NCBI GenBank assembly: GCA_008828725.1
Contig: MEHQ01002047.1
Location: 101,777 to 165,776 of the forward strand
Direction: 5' to 3'
Origin: Saccharina japonica
Lineage: Eukaryota > Sar > Phaeophyceae > Laminariales > Laminariaceae
DNA: 64,000 nt
The position numbers and the translations under genes are program-made. How positions within the stretch are numbered: the stretch's first letter is position 1; every line of letters starts with the position of its first letter. This document shows positions 24,961-36,095 of this stretch, piece after piece. The notes below the pieces were generated by a model. The model searched no databases. It was not told the DNA's origin and saw only the letters and a program-made list of their open reading frames with translations.

Positions 24961-25418
24961 ACGCCACTGGGTTGGTGTTCACCCCCCCCCCCCCGTTTTG
25001 CTCCGTCTCGAAATGAATGTGTGGTCAATGATCAAATTACTAAGGCAAGCAGCAAATAATGAGGACGCCCTCACCCCCCCACCCCCCACTCTCCGTCCCC
25101 CTCGAGCTGAACCTGATCCATTTGTTGTACATTCTTCTGGTGCGCTCCACGGTAGGGTCGCGCCCAATTTGTTTCGTAGGGTGGGGGTCACTCGAGGAAT
25201 TCCCAAAACAGTTTGTTTTTTAAACAAAAATCTAAAAGCGCAACCCAGCCCGGAAAATATAAAAACGCCCAGATATATCACGATTGTTTTTGTGAAAATC
25301 CAAAAAGGAGTGTTCCGGCGATGTCGGGTTAGTCCTTTCCGTAACCGCAAGGCTTATCCCACCCTAAGTCCAAGCATGTTCCCTAAACAAAAGCGGGGGG
25401 GGCGGTCCTTAAGGGTTT
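24961..25418. other. Unassigned DNA with C runs
   Basis: A 12-base C run near 24980 and C-rich patches. A 165-codon plus ORF is open here but overlaps a 123-codon minus ORF, and neither shows a domain. Confidence 0.4.
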
Positions 25419-25509
25419 AAGGAGCCCTGTCAGTCAGAAATGATAGATTTGCCTCATAAGGCAAAAAAAAGTGCCTACTTACTCCTCCTATCGTACATCG
25501 CAGCACGCC
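25419..25509 (-). mobile_element. Family A fragment
   Basis: Retains AAGGAGCCCTGTCAGTCAGAAA and the right TIR region CTCCTATCGTACATCGCAGCACGC. The left half is missing. Confidence 0.4.
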
Positions 25510-25964
25510 TCTGTTTCTCATGGAACCGTAATTCAGCCGCCACGGCGTGTAGCACACCACCAGGGGAAACAAAAGACCCTATGCGCCCCCACGGGTAACC
25601 TGGTCCGGGGAATATAGCCTTCGTCTTCGACAAAACCTACAGCAGTATTTCAACTGCGGTGCGCCGCATGTACATTCGATCAAAGCGGTGAGGCAATGTA
25701 TACCAGGTGTGAGACATGCTACAGTAGTAGTAGGCGGGGTAGGGAGGGGGGGCAGGGGATACATTTCGGACGATTTTCATTTGTTTTTTGTTATGTGTTT
25801 TGTTTTCCCTCCGATGGGTGCCCTTCGTATAAAGCACCCGTGCCGTGTGTTCAATTAAACCCCGTCGGTCCCATGGCAACTGCAGCGCTGGCTGCCGCTA
25901 GATCCCAGGTGTGCGCGAGTATGCCGACCTTTTGACTTGATCCCCGACAGCTCAAATTTCTCTG

Positions 25965-26147
25965 GACGCGTGGTACGGTGGAGTTGCACCTGCTATATAT
26001 ATATATGTTATGCTTAGGCCATGGGGAGTGCTCATTGGGTACGAAGTTAGAGCTTTTCGTTTCCTTCCAAAATCTGTTTTCGGGGCTCCTTCAAGTGACC
26101 ACCCTAAGAAGGCAAACACATGGTGCATCTTTCCCGTAACATGCCTC
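25965..26147 (+). mobile_element. Family A deletion derivative
   Basis: Left TIR GACGCGTGGTACGGTGGAG joined directly to the right half of the family (AGGCCATGGGG, CAAAATCTGTTTTCGGGG, CAAGTGACCACCCTAAGAAG) and a right end GGTGCATCTTTCCCGTAACAT. The CTCCTTAACCC portion is deleted. Confidence 0.65.
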
Positions 26148-26245
26148 CATACTGTATCGTAAAACACGACAGATAATTGATCAAGCCAAGGAGCCCTCCC
26201 GTCAGTCAAGAACATATTTTAGCTGAAATTGTGATACGGTAACGG

Positions 26246-26588
26246 CCCTTCTTATAGTGCCGGTACTGTATGCGCCAGCCAACAAATGCCGGCACTATAG
26301 CGGCGACCGCGGCACTATGTTGCCACAGCTGGTTACACCCCGTATGTGCCAACCAAAACTGATTATACCAGGCACTGCACAGCAAAGGTGTCGGGAGACG
26401 CCCTTGACTGACGGCAATGTGTCTTTATTATTATCCTTCACTGACACTAAACGACTAGGCTTTCGTGTGGAACACTCGGATCCACACCCTTGACCGATGC
26501 CCGATGTTCCTTGACTGACCGTCTCTTGACATCTTTGCTGCACAGACAGGGCAGCCGGCACTACTGGACCGGCAGTGTAGAGGGACCA
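26246..26588. repeat. TAGTGCCGGT-type repeat with family H module
   Basis: Several copies of the motif TAGTGCCGGT / GCCGGCACTATA occur at the left, and CCGGCACTACTGGACCGGCAGTGTAG at the right. A related cluster is at 54.83-55.02 kb. Family H lies inside at 26395-26545. Confidence 0.5.
26395..26545 (+). repeat. Family H repeat, copy 1
   Basis: Four variants of CCTTGACTGAC in one direction (26401, 26437, 26488, 26510), with the shared GTGTGGAACACTCGGATCC block. The region GTGTGGAACACTCGGATCCACAC is itself nearly palindromic. Related copies at 56.9 and 61.2 kb and, in diverged form, in each 1.6-kb tandem unit. Confidence 0.65.
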
Positions 26589-26883
26589 GACGCTTGCTAC
26601 GATAAAGGTACGTAGCACCTTTTTGGCTGAAGTTTTTTCTGAATGACCTATAATAATAGTAGTAAAGCCTCCTTAACCCAAAATCGTCGCAATTTGTCCA
26701 TTCCTGTGACAAACTATGTTTAATTTTCTACAGTACTTAGCCCATGGGATTGGTCATCGGGTAGAACTTTTTTTTTCCCTCCAAAATCAGTTGTTGGGCG
26801 GAGGTAAGGAGCTTGCTTCTCAAGTGACCAACCCTCAGAAACTTTCATGGCGCACCTGCATGCAGGCTGCCGTAGCGTGCGTC
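26589..26883 (+). mobile_element. Family A element with exact 4-bp target duplication
   Basis: Begins GACGCTTGCTACGATAAAGG, ends GCCGTAGCGTGCGTC, 295 bases. The flanks are ACCA on both sides. All family landmarks are present (GCCTCCTTAACCCAAAATCG, CCCATGGGATTGGTCATCGG, CCCTCCAAAATCAG, CTCAAGTGACCAACCCTCAG). It lacks a family B insert. Confidence 0.9.
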
Positions 26884-26907
26884 ACCACCATCCATCCTTA
26901 CCGCGCC

Positions 26908-27389
26908 GACACGTGGTACCGCGGTAGAGGGTGCATCCATTTTATTCTGAGTTTGATCTATACGCCGCCCAACAACTGATTTCGAAATAAAGCAAAAGGG
27001 CAACCCGATGAGGAATCAATCCCATGACCTAGGCTAATATTACAAAAAAAAAAAAAAATGACATTCCGACGACTTAGGGCCCATATTAACGAATATCAAA
27101 ATAAATTCATTTTTTTAGAAAAATAAAATTCAAATCCGACTTTTCATTGGTCAACACACGCACCAGCACCAAAGATTAGGATCTTGGGGTCTAACTAATC
27201 TTGGGTGGTGGTGCGGGTTCTGACCAATGAAAAGCGGATTTGATTTTTTTTTTCTTTCCAAAATTGATTGTTTGTTTTTTTTCTTCGTTAAAACAAACGG
27301 GCCCTTGGGTTAAGGCACCTTTAATATTAATAGGTCATTCATAAACTATGTTTGGCCATAAACGTGCTGCATCTATCGTAGCACGTGTC
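26908..27389 (-). mobile_element. Family A element carrying a family E insertion
   Basis: Left end GACACGTGGTACCGCGGTAG and right end GCTGCATCTATCGTAGCACGTGTC. The interior is interrupted at 27077-27304 by a Tourist-like element, after which TTGGGTTAAGGCACC resumes. Confidence 0.8.
27077..27304. mobile_element. Family E foldback MITE (Tourist-like), copy 1
   Basis: Starts GGGCCCATATTAACGA and ends TTCGTTAAAACAAACGGGCCC. The two halves form a long hairpin: TTTTCATTGGTCAACACACG on the left and its near complement on the right. Flanks are TTA and TTG, close to the 3-bp TAA duplication seen at the second copy (48930-49149). Confidence 0.85.
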
Positions 27390-27465
27390 TACCTCTCTGC
27401 CTGCTGCTGCTGGCCGGGCTCTCGCCATGCATCTGGATATGGACGCATGATACGGTAAAAGTGTA

Positions 27466-27717
27466 GACGCGTGCTACGGTAGAGGAGGTATACCTTATTT
27501 TGGCTGAATCGGTTTCTGAACGAGCGGGCTCCTTAACCCAAATTCGTCGGACTTTCGTTTTTGTGACGAATAATGTTTTAAAGTATGCTTCGGTCATGAG
27601 ATTTCTCATCCGGCAGCACTTTTATTTTTCGACAACACATTTGTTTCGGCGAGGTATAACGCTCCTTAAGTGAAGAGCTCAGAAAAAAACATGACGCACC
27701 TCTATCGTAGCGTGCCT
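27466..27717 (+). mobile_element. Family A element, short subfamily
   Basis: 252 bases. Starts GACGCGTGCTACGGTAGAGG; shares TCGGTCATGAGATTTCTCAT and CCGGCAGCACTTTTATTT with the copies at 47829 and 49566, which define a subfamily. Flanks TGTA and TGCA differ by one base. Confidence 0.85.
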
Positions 27718-27719
27718 CT

Positions 27720-27944
27720 GCACCACCATGGTACAGAGTGTCCTGAGGCTCATCGCTTCAGGAGCGCTCTAAACCCCACCCCCCCTAAAAAAAAAAAAAA
27801 ACTTGAGATTTTGGAGAAAAACAAAAAAAACTCATGGCCTAACTGAAGCAACCAAACCAATTGCCACACAACAAGGATGAAAAAATCCGCCATTCAGAAA
27901 AGCGTTTCAGACGAAAGCGTGTTGCCTCGATCACAGCACGCGTC
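27720..27944 (-). mobile_element. Family A element, degraded
   Basis: Right end CACAGCACGCGTC is clear, and CATGGCCTAACTGAAG and CATTCAGAAAAGCGTTTCAG match the family. The left third has decayed and carries a C run followed by an A run. Confidence 0.5.
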
Positions 27945-30900
27945 GATGTAGACGTATGATATGACCATCGCCCCTCGCTTGCCTACAGTGTCGGGACGGA
28001 GCACGTCGGGGGGGGTCACCGCCGACAGGACAGACAGCGCCCCCGTGGTTTGTTCAGGGAGTCGCATGAAGGGGTGAGCCGCATCCTATACTAAGAACCG
28101 CTTATGTAGTGAGACGTGCTTCGGCACCTTGAGCGTACGGAATAAGGGGGGTTATTTTGGGACTCAATCGTTCCTGTCTGGTGGGACTCTATAATATCCG
28201 AAACAAATTACTCGGTTTCATGTTTAGGAATATAATTTTCGTTTTGTTTTGTCTTTATTTGTTTGCTCGTTTATATACCTACTGCATACAGTGCTAATGG
28301 TCCCCATGAAATTGTCCAGCCGGTCGTTGAGCAAGTTTAGTTGAATCTCAATCGAGTTTTATTTGTGTTTTTGTTTAGTGAGGAAAGGTGGGGTTTTTTC
28401 TTTGTGTGACTCGACGTGTTAAAATCCCCCCCGAATCGGTGCGTCAGGAATGGTGATCACGACCCTCTTGGCGTGTTAACCCTTTCAGAGCTGCAAAAGT
28501 TATCCTACACTAATTCCAAGTAGTTTGTCCCCGAAATCGTGGGACCGGTTCTTAAGGGGTTGAGATGAAAACAATGACGATACAATAAAACAAAGGACGA
28601 TAACATCAACGACCACTGCGCGATTGGCGGAGTCGTGCGGCACCACGGGCGCAACACGATCCTACCCGAAGTGCTGGGCGCTTACGCTGCTCGTATAGAC
28701 GCCGGATACCTGCCCTAGGTATCATTGTGTTGGCCGCGATCCCGTAAACTATCCATTAAAAAGCGCCCACCCTAAGGGTACTACTCTCTCCCTGCTGGAT
28801 GGTGTCCACCCACCGCTCCGAAATACTCAGCAAAACAAAGCTGAACTCACACACCCCGACCCGCACTGCCTTCGTGCGATTTGCAAGGCGGGTATAAAAC
28901 TGAGCGCTAAACACCTATAATATTGTTACAAAGGATTACCCCGCACTGAGTAATCGATACCGTCGTTTATCCCCATATATCTCAGTAGATAAAGACCTTC
29001 ACATTATATTGCGTGACTTCCCAGGTGACCGGAACACCCCAACCCAGACCGTGGGCGTGAACACATAATTGTAGAGCCATTGAACAAAACGCCTCGAATA
29101 TTTTGGGAAACCCCGTAGCAAATCCCGCAAGGTATTAACACCCTCCCGATTCGGTACGCCGAATGGTTGTGCTGCCTTTTATAAAGCCTCCACTGGGGTT
29201 GGTGTTACGCCCACATTGTGCAGGGGCGGGGGGGGGTTCCCGCCCCCTGTGGACACGCCTACAACAAAAGCCTTCCATTTATTAGGTCGAGGCCTATAAC
29301 AAACGCGGGACGCGACTGTCCGGCCAGAAACGCCTTGCTCTGCTGGAGACGCTGCTGACGCGGTCGACGTAGGCCCTGACTACTGTTGGGTGTCGGATAT
29401 CGAACGAGAATTAGGATACGGTACCGAAAAATGCTACTGTAAAATGAAATCCATATCGATACCATTTCGATACTTGGTGTATGCGTCGAAGATAAACAAA
29501 ATCTGGTCAGTATCTCTGCTAAAACGTATCTCGGGAACGCCAGGGGGTTGATGGAGTTCGATACAATATATCGAAGTCCGATATTTCGATATATTTCGAT
29601 ATTTCGATAATTCGAAACCTTTGATACCATATTATACACTAGCCCTGACACCCCCAGCATCACACCCTCCGCGGGAAGAAGAGCGAGCGAGCGAGCGAGC
29701 GGGAGGGCGAGGGAATGAAAAAACTGTCGCACCAATACGTACATGATCGGAGGACCAACTCCTACATACAGGTGGTCGAGCATGACATATTATTAAGTCC
29801 ACCAAGAATTGTGTTAGAGTACGGCGTCCGGTAAAGGCAAAACTGATAAAAAAAATTGTAAGGTTTTACCGTTCGTTGGAGAGGGAATCTTCTTTTTGGT
29901 CAAGGGCGTTGTTTTTTTTTGTTCGGGTGTTTTTGATATAGTCCCCCTCAATGCGGTTTGGAAATTTTCCCCTCTTTTTCCTCGCGTCGAGAAAGAAACA
30001 CCACGCTCTCTCCCGTACTAGGGGTTTAATATTCATACAATCAACAAATGCACGGTGTGTACGTAAGTTTCGGTACGAAGTGGTATGCAATTACAAAAGC
30101 TACATCGGAATATGCGGAGGGTGAACAATTCCACCGCAACATGATAAAGAGAGTGGTCGAGATTAACCTATTCGACGGGGAGAGGGGGGGGGGGGGGGGT
30201 CGGTTAAACCGCTCTACTCTCGCTTCGCCATGGCTTAAACTGCTTCCGCCGCCGCCCAGTCGAACATTCTTTTTGGTCGTCGATTTTGGTTTGGTGCTTA
30301 TATTATACAAGTGCCGCAAAAGTCCACCGCTTTTGGCAACGCCTCAACCTCATTTGGATGCTTGTGGCGCAACAAGAAGTATATACTGTAGTCCAGGTAT
30401 TTTTTGTGAAGTACTGGTACATATCGGATGGTTTGGGGGTGACAGGTACAGTAGTAGTAGTTGAATTTCGTCATTGCCACCGAGCTACAGGGGTCTGCTG
30501 CCTCTATCAGGTTCGCTTGCGGCGTGACAAGAAGTGTGTACGTACGTAGTCCAGTGTTGTTTTCATGAGAACACACACACCGGATGGTTTGTGGGGTGGC
30601 AGGTGTGATAGAGAGATCAACCATAGCCCCTGTGTGCGACAGGAGTCAGCGCTAACTGCTACCGCAAACATCCTGTGATCTCTAACAAACTCCGGTTGCT
30701 GATCTTGGGGGTCTAAAACGCATGCATGCAGGATCGTGCAAATTGGACGGGGAGGGACTCCTCTGGTCCCACCTACACCGCCTTCTTCAGACTCACCATT
30801 CATGCTCTGGACTGATTGCGCCGCCTCAACCGTAACAGGCATGCCCCGATTCAGTCATGTGGGCTACATACAGTATGATACGACGATAATACCCTTCCGT

Positions 30901-31044
30901 GCTTTTCCTTGCGTCGAAGAAAAAAAGATGGCTATCTCCGCCTTCCGTGGGCTTTTCCTGTTCTTCCCTTGTTTTTTGCCTATATTTTCAGCCTCAATCT
31001 AGCCGCGCAGCAACGAGACATATGGTACATGCGAAGGTAGACAA
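27945..31044. other. Long gene-less stretch
   Basis: Holds one family B element (28478-28561), a block at 28050-28120 that resembles the end of an ORF at 50.9 kb, a GC-rich inverted patch near 29220-29250, a TTCGATA-rich tract at 29560-29610, a GAGC run at 29685-29700 and a 16-base G run near 30184. The 174-codon minus ORF at 29259-29783 crosses the TTCGATA tract and is not credible as a gene. Confidence 0.4.
28478..28561. mobile_element. Family B element outside family A
   Basis: AACCCTTTCAGAGCTGCAAA on the left and GGTTCTTAAGGGGTT on the right, with CACTAATTCCAAGTAGTTTG inside. It is very close to the copy at 19172 but is not inside an A element that I can recognise. Confidence 0.65.
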
Positions 31045-31269
31045 GGGCACTAATATATTGCTAAGGGTCCTTGCTTTAGAAGCTCTATGTATATACCCCC
31101 GTCCACCGAAAAAAAAAAAACTGATCTTGAGAAAACTGAAAGTTCAACCTGATTGTGGACAAAATATTCGTTAATGCAACAAAATAATCACAATCCGACG
31201 ACTTGGGGCCCATGTCATTCAGAGAACGCATCAACCAAAAACATATTTAAATATATCCTAGCACGCGTC
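31045..31269 (-). mobile_element. Family A element, 5' part degraded
   Basis: CAATCCGACGACTTGGGGCCC, CATTCAGAGAACGCATCAACC and the right end ATCCTAGCACGCGTC match the family. The left TIR is not recognisable. Confidence 0.5.
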
Positions 31270-31755
31270 ATGCATGGTACATAGTGTTGCTGATGGAAGG
31301 TGGCCGACCACGATGACAGTCGAGAGGTAAGCGCTAAATACTCTTATGTCCAGTATATCCTGTTGTGGTAAGGGATGTGGATAGATCGTGCTGCTGCGCT
31401 CTGACTTATAGACGACTGCTGTGTTACCGATCAGCGACTCGGTAGGCTACTAGCTACTGCTGTAGCGAAGCACCTATCACTAAGATATAGGCGTGCGCCA
31501 ATATTTTTCTCAGGCCGTTCCCTTGGGTAGCTCGCTCCACCCCACCCAACCACTGCCTTAAAAAGGTATACCGACGAGTCAAATGTGTCCTTGAGGTACA
31601 TTCCGGAAAATAGTTCTCAGAAACGACAAGATGTTTGGATACATACTGTAGTTCCTTGGTTGATTATCTCCGTTGTTCGGAAACCAAATTAGCCGCAACA
31701 TGCTACGAGTAGTAGTAGTAGTAGTAGCTCTATCGTGTAGCAAGCGCCCATGGTA
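31270..31755. other. Unassigned DNA
   Basis: No gene seen. A short (AGT)n run lies at 31709-31727. Confidence 0.4.
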
Positions 31756-31860
31756 TCACGGGGGAGCATAGTAAATAGGACCTCCGGTACACACAAAAAT
31801 CTATATGTTTACCTATTTTTACTATCAATAGTTGGTGCTATTTACTATGGTCCCCCGTAA
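31756..31860. mobile_element. Family C MITE, copy 4
   Basis: TCACGGGGGAGCATAGTAAATAGG on the left and GCTATTTACTATGGTCCCCCG on the right, 105 bases, the same length as copy 1. Interior CTATATGTTTACCTATTTTT. Confidence 0.75.
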
Positions 31861-31978
31861 TAGTAGTAGTAGCTCAGCCTGAAGCGGGTGAGGTATAGGG
31901 CCCCCCAAGCATAACCCAGGCGTCCCATGGTAGCATGTTGTATCCTGGGGGTGTCGACAGCAATAATGGACACGTGCT

Positions 31979-32267
31979 ACGATATAGAGGTACTGCTGTA
32001 CCCTTTTTTTTGGCTGGAAAGGTTTCTGAATGATGACGCTCCTTAACCCAAATTCGTCGGACTTTTCATCATCCTCGTGGTGTTTCCCTATTGTTCATTG
32101 TGTATTTTGGCCATTGTATTGTTAATCTGGTAGCACTGCTGTTATCGTTTCGTCCAAAAATCAGTTTTTTTCGGGGGGGCGGGGTGAGGCGTATAGAGCT
32201 CCTCCTCAAGGGATCACTCTCAGAAAAATCATGGTTGCTTACACCTCTACCGTACGTAGCATGCGTC
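31979..32267 (+). mobile_element. Family A element, complete
   Basis: 289 bases from GACACGTGCTACGATATAGAGG to CTCTACCGTACGTAGCATGCGTC. Interior: CGCTCCTTAACCCAAATTCG, TTTTGGCCATTGTATTG, CAAAAATCAGTTTTTTTCGG. It directly abuts the first family G copy. Confidence 0.85.
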
Positions 32268-32870
32268 AGTAGACCATCCGCACCGGCCCACGTCGGGGAG
32301 ATCGAAAAACTATCCCATCGGTTTCTGTTTCCAGGAGATATTGTGGCTGCATGTACATATATATATACGTATATTTTGCCCACCCCCCTCTACTGGGAAA
32401 CTTGCTGGAATGTCCACTCTCGCGATCCCGCGAACCCAGCAAGATTTGTGCGTTTCCATGTTAGCCTCCCAAGAAAATGGCAGCCACCGCGTTCAACCAG
32501 CACTCGGAATTGAAGAATGTTTTTCGTCGCGTCAGCAAGACAGTAGGTACCGTACACCATGGTAATAAAATACTCTACAAGCCGGACAGATTGTTATATA
32601 TATACAGTCAACCATCTACTACGTAGATCCTTACCCGCCGTCATGGTATTTCGTGCATTATATCTACAGCAGTACATCCAGTCCAGGACCCATCTCCTAG
32701 ATAAAATGCAAGCTATTTACGACTCCCACCCGGCAAGATGAGCTAGATCATACAGATCATACAGATCATACATATAATACAAATCATACACATCACAGAT
32801 CATGCAGATCATGCAGATCATACAGATCATACATATCATACAGATCGTACAGATCAGGAGTATACATCTG
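32268..32870 (+). repeat. Family G composite repeat, copy 1
   Basis: Ordered blocks shared with the other copies: GTCGGGGAGATCGAAAAAC, CATCGGTTTCTGTTTCCAGG, GGGAAACTTGCTGGAATG, CTCTCGCGATCCCGCGAACCC, then CCGGACAGAT, TTACCCGCCGTCATGGTA, CACCCGGCAAGATGAG and a GATCATACA minisatellite (about 32745-32855). No convincing ORF. Confidence 0.6.
32745..32860. repeat. GATCATACA minisatellite
   Basis: Nine- to ten-base units GATCATACA / GATCATGCA repeated about a dozen times. A shorter version occurs in the third family G copy near 34795-34820. Confidence 0.8.
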
Positions 32871-33520
32871 CCCTGAAAGGTATGCAGCAGTAGATCGTCA
32901 CGTGAGATCTGTCTATGATCTGTCCAAGGCACGGAATTATCAAATACAGATCGTACAGATCAGGAATACATATTATCTGCAAGATCTGCAGCAGAAGTAG
33001 ATCGTGAAGTGTGTTATGTCTATTATGATCTGTGCAAGGCACGCAATTGTTTAAGGCATATTGCCCCGAGTAAACAAACAAAAGAGTGTCACCAGGGGTC
33101 GGAACTGTTGGCAGTAGACTAACCCCACCGGCCTGTGTCGGAGAGATTGAAGACTCATCGGTTTCCGTTTCCAAGAGCCTTCTTGGTTGCATGCGCTCAT
33201 GTACCTTTGGTTCGCACCTTCCCCGCCCCCACCCCATTGGCAATTTTTCTAGAAGGCTCGCTCTCGTGATCCCGCTCACCCATCAAGATTTGTTTTCGAA
33301 GAGCTCCAAAAATGGACAACTATTATATGTAACATAATCGCGTTGACGGGGGCATTCTGAAATAGACGCAGCAGTACTTTCGTTTGCCAACATGATAAGA
33401 TATGTACATAATACGTAAATAAATGAACCCCACGCCGGACAGATCCGTCGTAGGTGAAACCTAAAATAATGTCTTGAATTCGTATGATGATTCGCTTCGG
33501 ATCGAATAACAATCCATTGG
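32871..33520 (+). repeat. Family G composite repeat, copy 2
   Basis: Begins with a duplicated block (CAGCAGTAGATCGT..GATCTGT..CAAGGCACG, about 32885 and 32990), then GTCGGAACTGTTGGCAGTAG, GTCGGAGAGATTGAAGACTC, CTCGTGATCCCGCTCACCC and CCGGACAGAT. Confidence 0.6.
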
Positions 33521-33780
33521 CCTAAACGCTAACCTAATTATGCTGTTCTTACCGACAGTGGCTGGGATCATCAAGACAGAAGAGAGCATGTACCTGGCGC
33601 TACAGAAAGTTGCACGGTACTATACTCTGTGTGACGTTTGTGCCCTCCCGGATGTATACGGCACTACTAGTAGATAATCTACATCCTAACCGGTCGTTAT
33701 GACCTATTGAGTCAGATATCTGGATTTGAAATAGCACGGATCCAACCCAACAAACTTGTCCTAAGATATGTGAAAAAATG
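33521..33780. other. Tail of family G copy 2 and unassigned DNA
   Basis: AGATAATCTACATCCTAACCGG resembles the later block of family G. Nothing else recognised. Confidence 0.35.
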
Positions 33781-34830
33781 AACTAGACCAAACAAACCAC
33801 GGGAGGAGTAAATATGCTCTGAACAATACCCAGATCACGAAATGGGGATGATCTATGTAATATCTGTCCGAGGTCTTGAATGGTTGAAGGTTGTGTTGCC
33901 CAAATGAGCGAAACGAAACAGTCCGCAGGGGACGAAGTTCTCGACAGTGGACCAACCCGTCGGAGAGATAGACCACTACTAAAGATCACATCGGTTTCTC
34001 TTTCCAAGAACTCTCTTGGCTTCATTTGCAAAATAAGCATACTTGGCCCACCAAGCCGCCTCTTATCATTGGGAAATGTACTAGAAGGCCCCATTGGTGT
34101 TACGCACCCATGATCCATTTTGATTGGTTCTGACGGAGGACTGTTCACAAATCGTCCGGTAACATCTTGGGGTCAATGTACGAGCAAAGAACCCTATAAC
34201 CCCAACCCTAACCCTAACCCCAAACCCGACCACACCATTAGTGGCCTGGAAAATTCCCAGAATTATCCCGCCGGACGAAATGCTAATACTACAGTCCTGA
34301 CGACGACAGCCACAAAAAATGACAACTACTACCACCACGTTTACCGGGAATCCAAAACAGACGCATGATTGTCATGGATCATCACGCGTCAGCACATACA
34401 TGATAGATATATTCGATGTATCTAAGTAAATACTTCACACGTCGGATAGATTATCTACAGATCATATATAGCATATATGTACGTACAGATCAGATAGATC
34501 ATCTACAGATCAGATACATCATATACTACAGATAGACCGTCTAGGTCCTAACCTGCCGTAATGGTACGTTGCGCAGGGCCTGCACCCCTTCACTGTCTGG
34601 GTTATACTGTACGAGTTCTCGGATGACTGAGACACCCAATGGTCCAACACTATTGTACTCCTCCAAGTAGTACTATGGTATAAACCCCCGCACGCCACTG
34701 AAAAACAATAAAAGAAAGTACACTCGTACCCAGGACACCTGTGCTGTATATAGATCATGCAGACCGTACGGCTCCCACCCGGCAACGTGAGGCAGATCAT
34801 ACAGATCGTACAGATCAGGAAGGCGTACAT
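33781..34830 (+). repeat. Family G composite repeat, copy 3
   Basis: Blocks GGGGATGATCTATG, CAAATGAGCGAAACGAAACAG, GTCGGAGAGATAGACC, CATCGGTTTCTCTTTCC, then, after an insertion carrying a telomere-like tract, ATAGATTATCTACAGATCAT, CCTAACCTGCCGTAATGGTA, CACCCGGCAACGTGAG and CAGATCATACAGATCGTAC. The order matches copy 1. Confidence 0.6.
34191..34227. repeat. Interstitial telomere-like CCCTAA tract
   Basis: ACCCTATAACCCCAACCCTA continuing with two more CCCTAA-type units and CCCCAAACCC. The complement is TTAGGG-like. The tract is about 37 bases and degenerate. Confidence 0.7.
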
Positions 34831-34905
34831 ATGCATGATGCATGGGACACACACGTACGACGATAGAGGTAGCACTTTTGGCTGAAAATACATCTGAATG
34901 AAGGG

Positions 34906-34998
34906 GCCCTTTTTAGGACTGCAGTCCCTTGTTGGGGACAAACCACTCTAATTGTAAGTAATTTGTCCCCAAAACGGGACTCCAGTCCTATAAGGGTT
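34906..34998. mobile_element. Family B palindromic element
   Basis: CCCTTTTTAGGACTGCAGTC on the left, GGACTCCAGTCCTATAAGGGTT on the right; GGGGACAAACCACTCTAATT and its complement face each other. It sits after the CTCCTTAACCC position of family A. Confidence 0.75.
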
Positions 34999-35139
34999 GA
35001 CCCAGAACATCGTCGGAATTCCTTTTTGTTTGTGTTGCAGTAGTAGTCGTTGGATCGTTAGGCCATGATAGAAAGTACATACAGTAGTAGTGTGGATGGG
35101 GGTAGATGGAATTAATTAATTACCTACTTGAGCTAGTAG

Positions 35140-35462
35140 CGAGTCGTTAGTACTACTAGTAAGTCGTTAGTACTATTAGTAAGTCGTTAGTACTATTAGT
35201 AAGTCGTTAGTACTATTACTAAGTCGTTAGTACTATTAGTAAGTCGTTAGTAGTATTAGTAAGTCGTTAGTACTATTAGTAAGTCGTTAGTTAGTACTAA
35301 TACTAAGTCGTTAGTACTACTAGTGAGTCCGTAGTACTATTAATAAGTCGTTGGTACTACTAGTGAGTCCGTAGTACTATTAATAAGTCGTTGGTACTAT
35401 TACTAAGTCGTTAGTAATATATCTAAGGCGTTAGTACTACTAGTGAGTCCGTAGTACTACTA
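35140..35462. repeat. 20-base tandem array AAGTCGTTAGTACTATTAGT
   Basis: About 16 units of a 20-base repeat with drift (GAGTCCGTAGTACTACTAGT and similar variants). The units abut without spacers, so it is not a CRISPR array. It lies inside a family A element. Confidence 0.9.
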
Positions 35463-35639
35463 GTGTGGATTAATTCATTTCGCAAAAGGGGATGCACAAT
35501 ATTTTGTTAATCGGGTACGTAGCACTCTTGTTTTCGTCCGAATTCATTCAGCGTTTCGACTACTGCAGGTACTGTATAGAGCACCTGAAGCGAACAACCC
35601 CCGACAAAACATTGTGCACCTCTATCGCAGCATGCGCCA

Positions 35640-36095
35640 TGACCTGAAACATGTAGATCATGGGGATGGAAACCGATCATCTGCCCGAGGTGCGAAATAC
35701 GCGAAGAAGGTAACATTGCCCAAACAAAGAAACGAAATAGCTGCCCCATGGAGGGGTCAAAACTGTTGACAGTAGTAGTAGACTAACCCCACGGGCCCGT
35801 GTCGGAGAGATCGACGGCTGATCAAGGCATAAATTTCTCTTTCCATGATGAGCCTTCCTGGCTGCATGTATATGTATACTTGGCTCACCCTTCCCCCGCC
35901 GCCCCCGCCGCCCCGCCCCCCGTCCATTGGGAAACTTCCTGGAAGGTACACTATCTCTCGTGACCCCGCTCGCCCATCAGTTGTAGTTCATCAGTCAAGG
36001 CTATCTACCAAAACTTTGACAACTACTACCGCGTTCAACGAGCATCCGAAATAGACGGACGTTTTTCGTGTGCCAACATGATACAATATGTATTG
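35640..36095 (+). repeat. Family G composite repeat, copy 4
   Basis: Includes GATCATGGGGATGGAAACCGATC, GTCAAAACTGTTGACAGTAG, GTCGGAGAGATCGACGGC, GGGAAACTTCCTGGAAGGTA, CTCGTGACCCCGCTCGCCC and GTGCCAACATGATACAATATG. The later blocks are missing. Confidence 0.6.

Larger units (their letters stand above)
34846..35638 (+). mobile_element. Family A element enlarged by nested B and a tandem array
   Basis: Starts GACACACACGTACGACGATAG and ends TGCACCTCTATCGCAGCATGCGCC. It contains family B at 34906-34998 in the usual site and a 20-base tandem array at about 35140-35460. Flanks are ATGG and ATGA, one mismatch to a 4-bp duplication. Confidence 0.75.

Noticed and set aside
29259-29783. 174-codon minus ORF
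   Set aside because: It crosses a TTCGATA-rich tract and a GAGC run, and no domain is seen.
35140-35462. CRISPR-like repeat array
   Set aside because: The 20-base units abut directly without spacers, and the context is eukaryotic.
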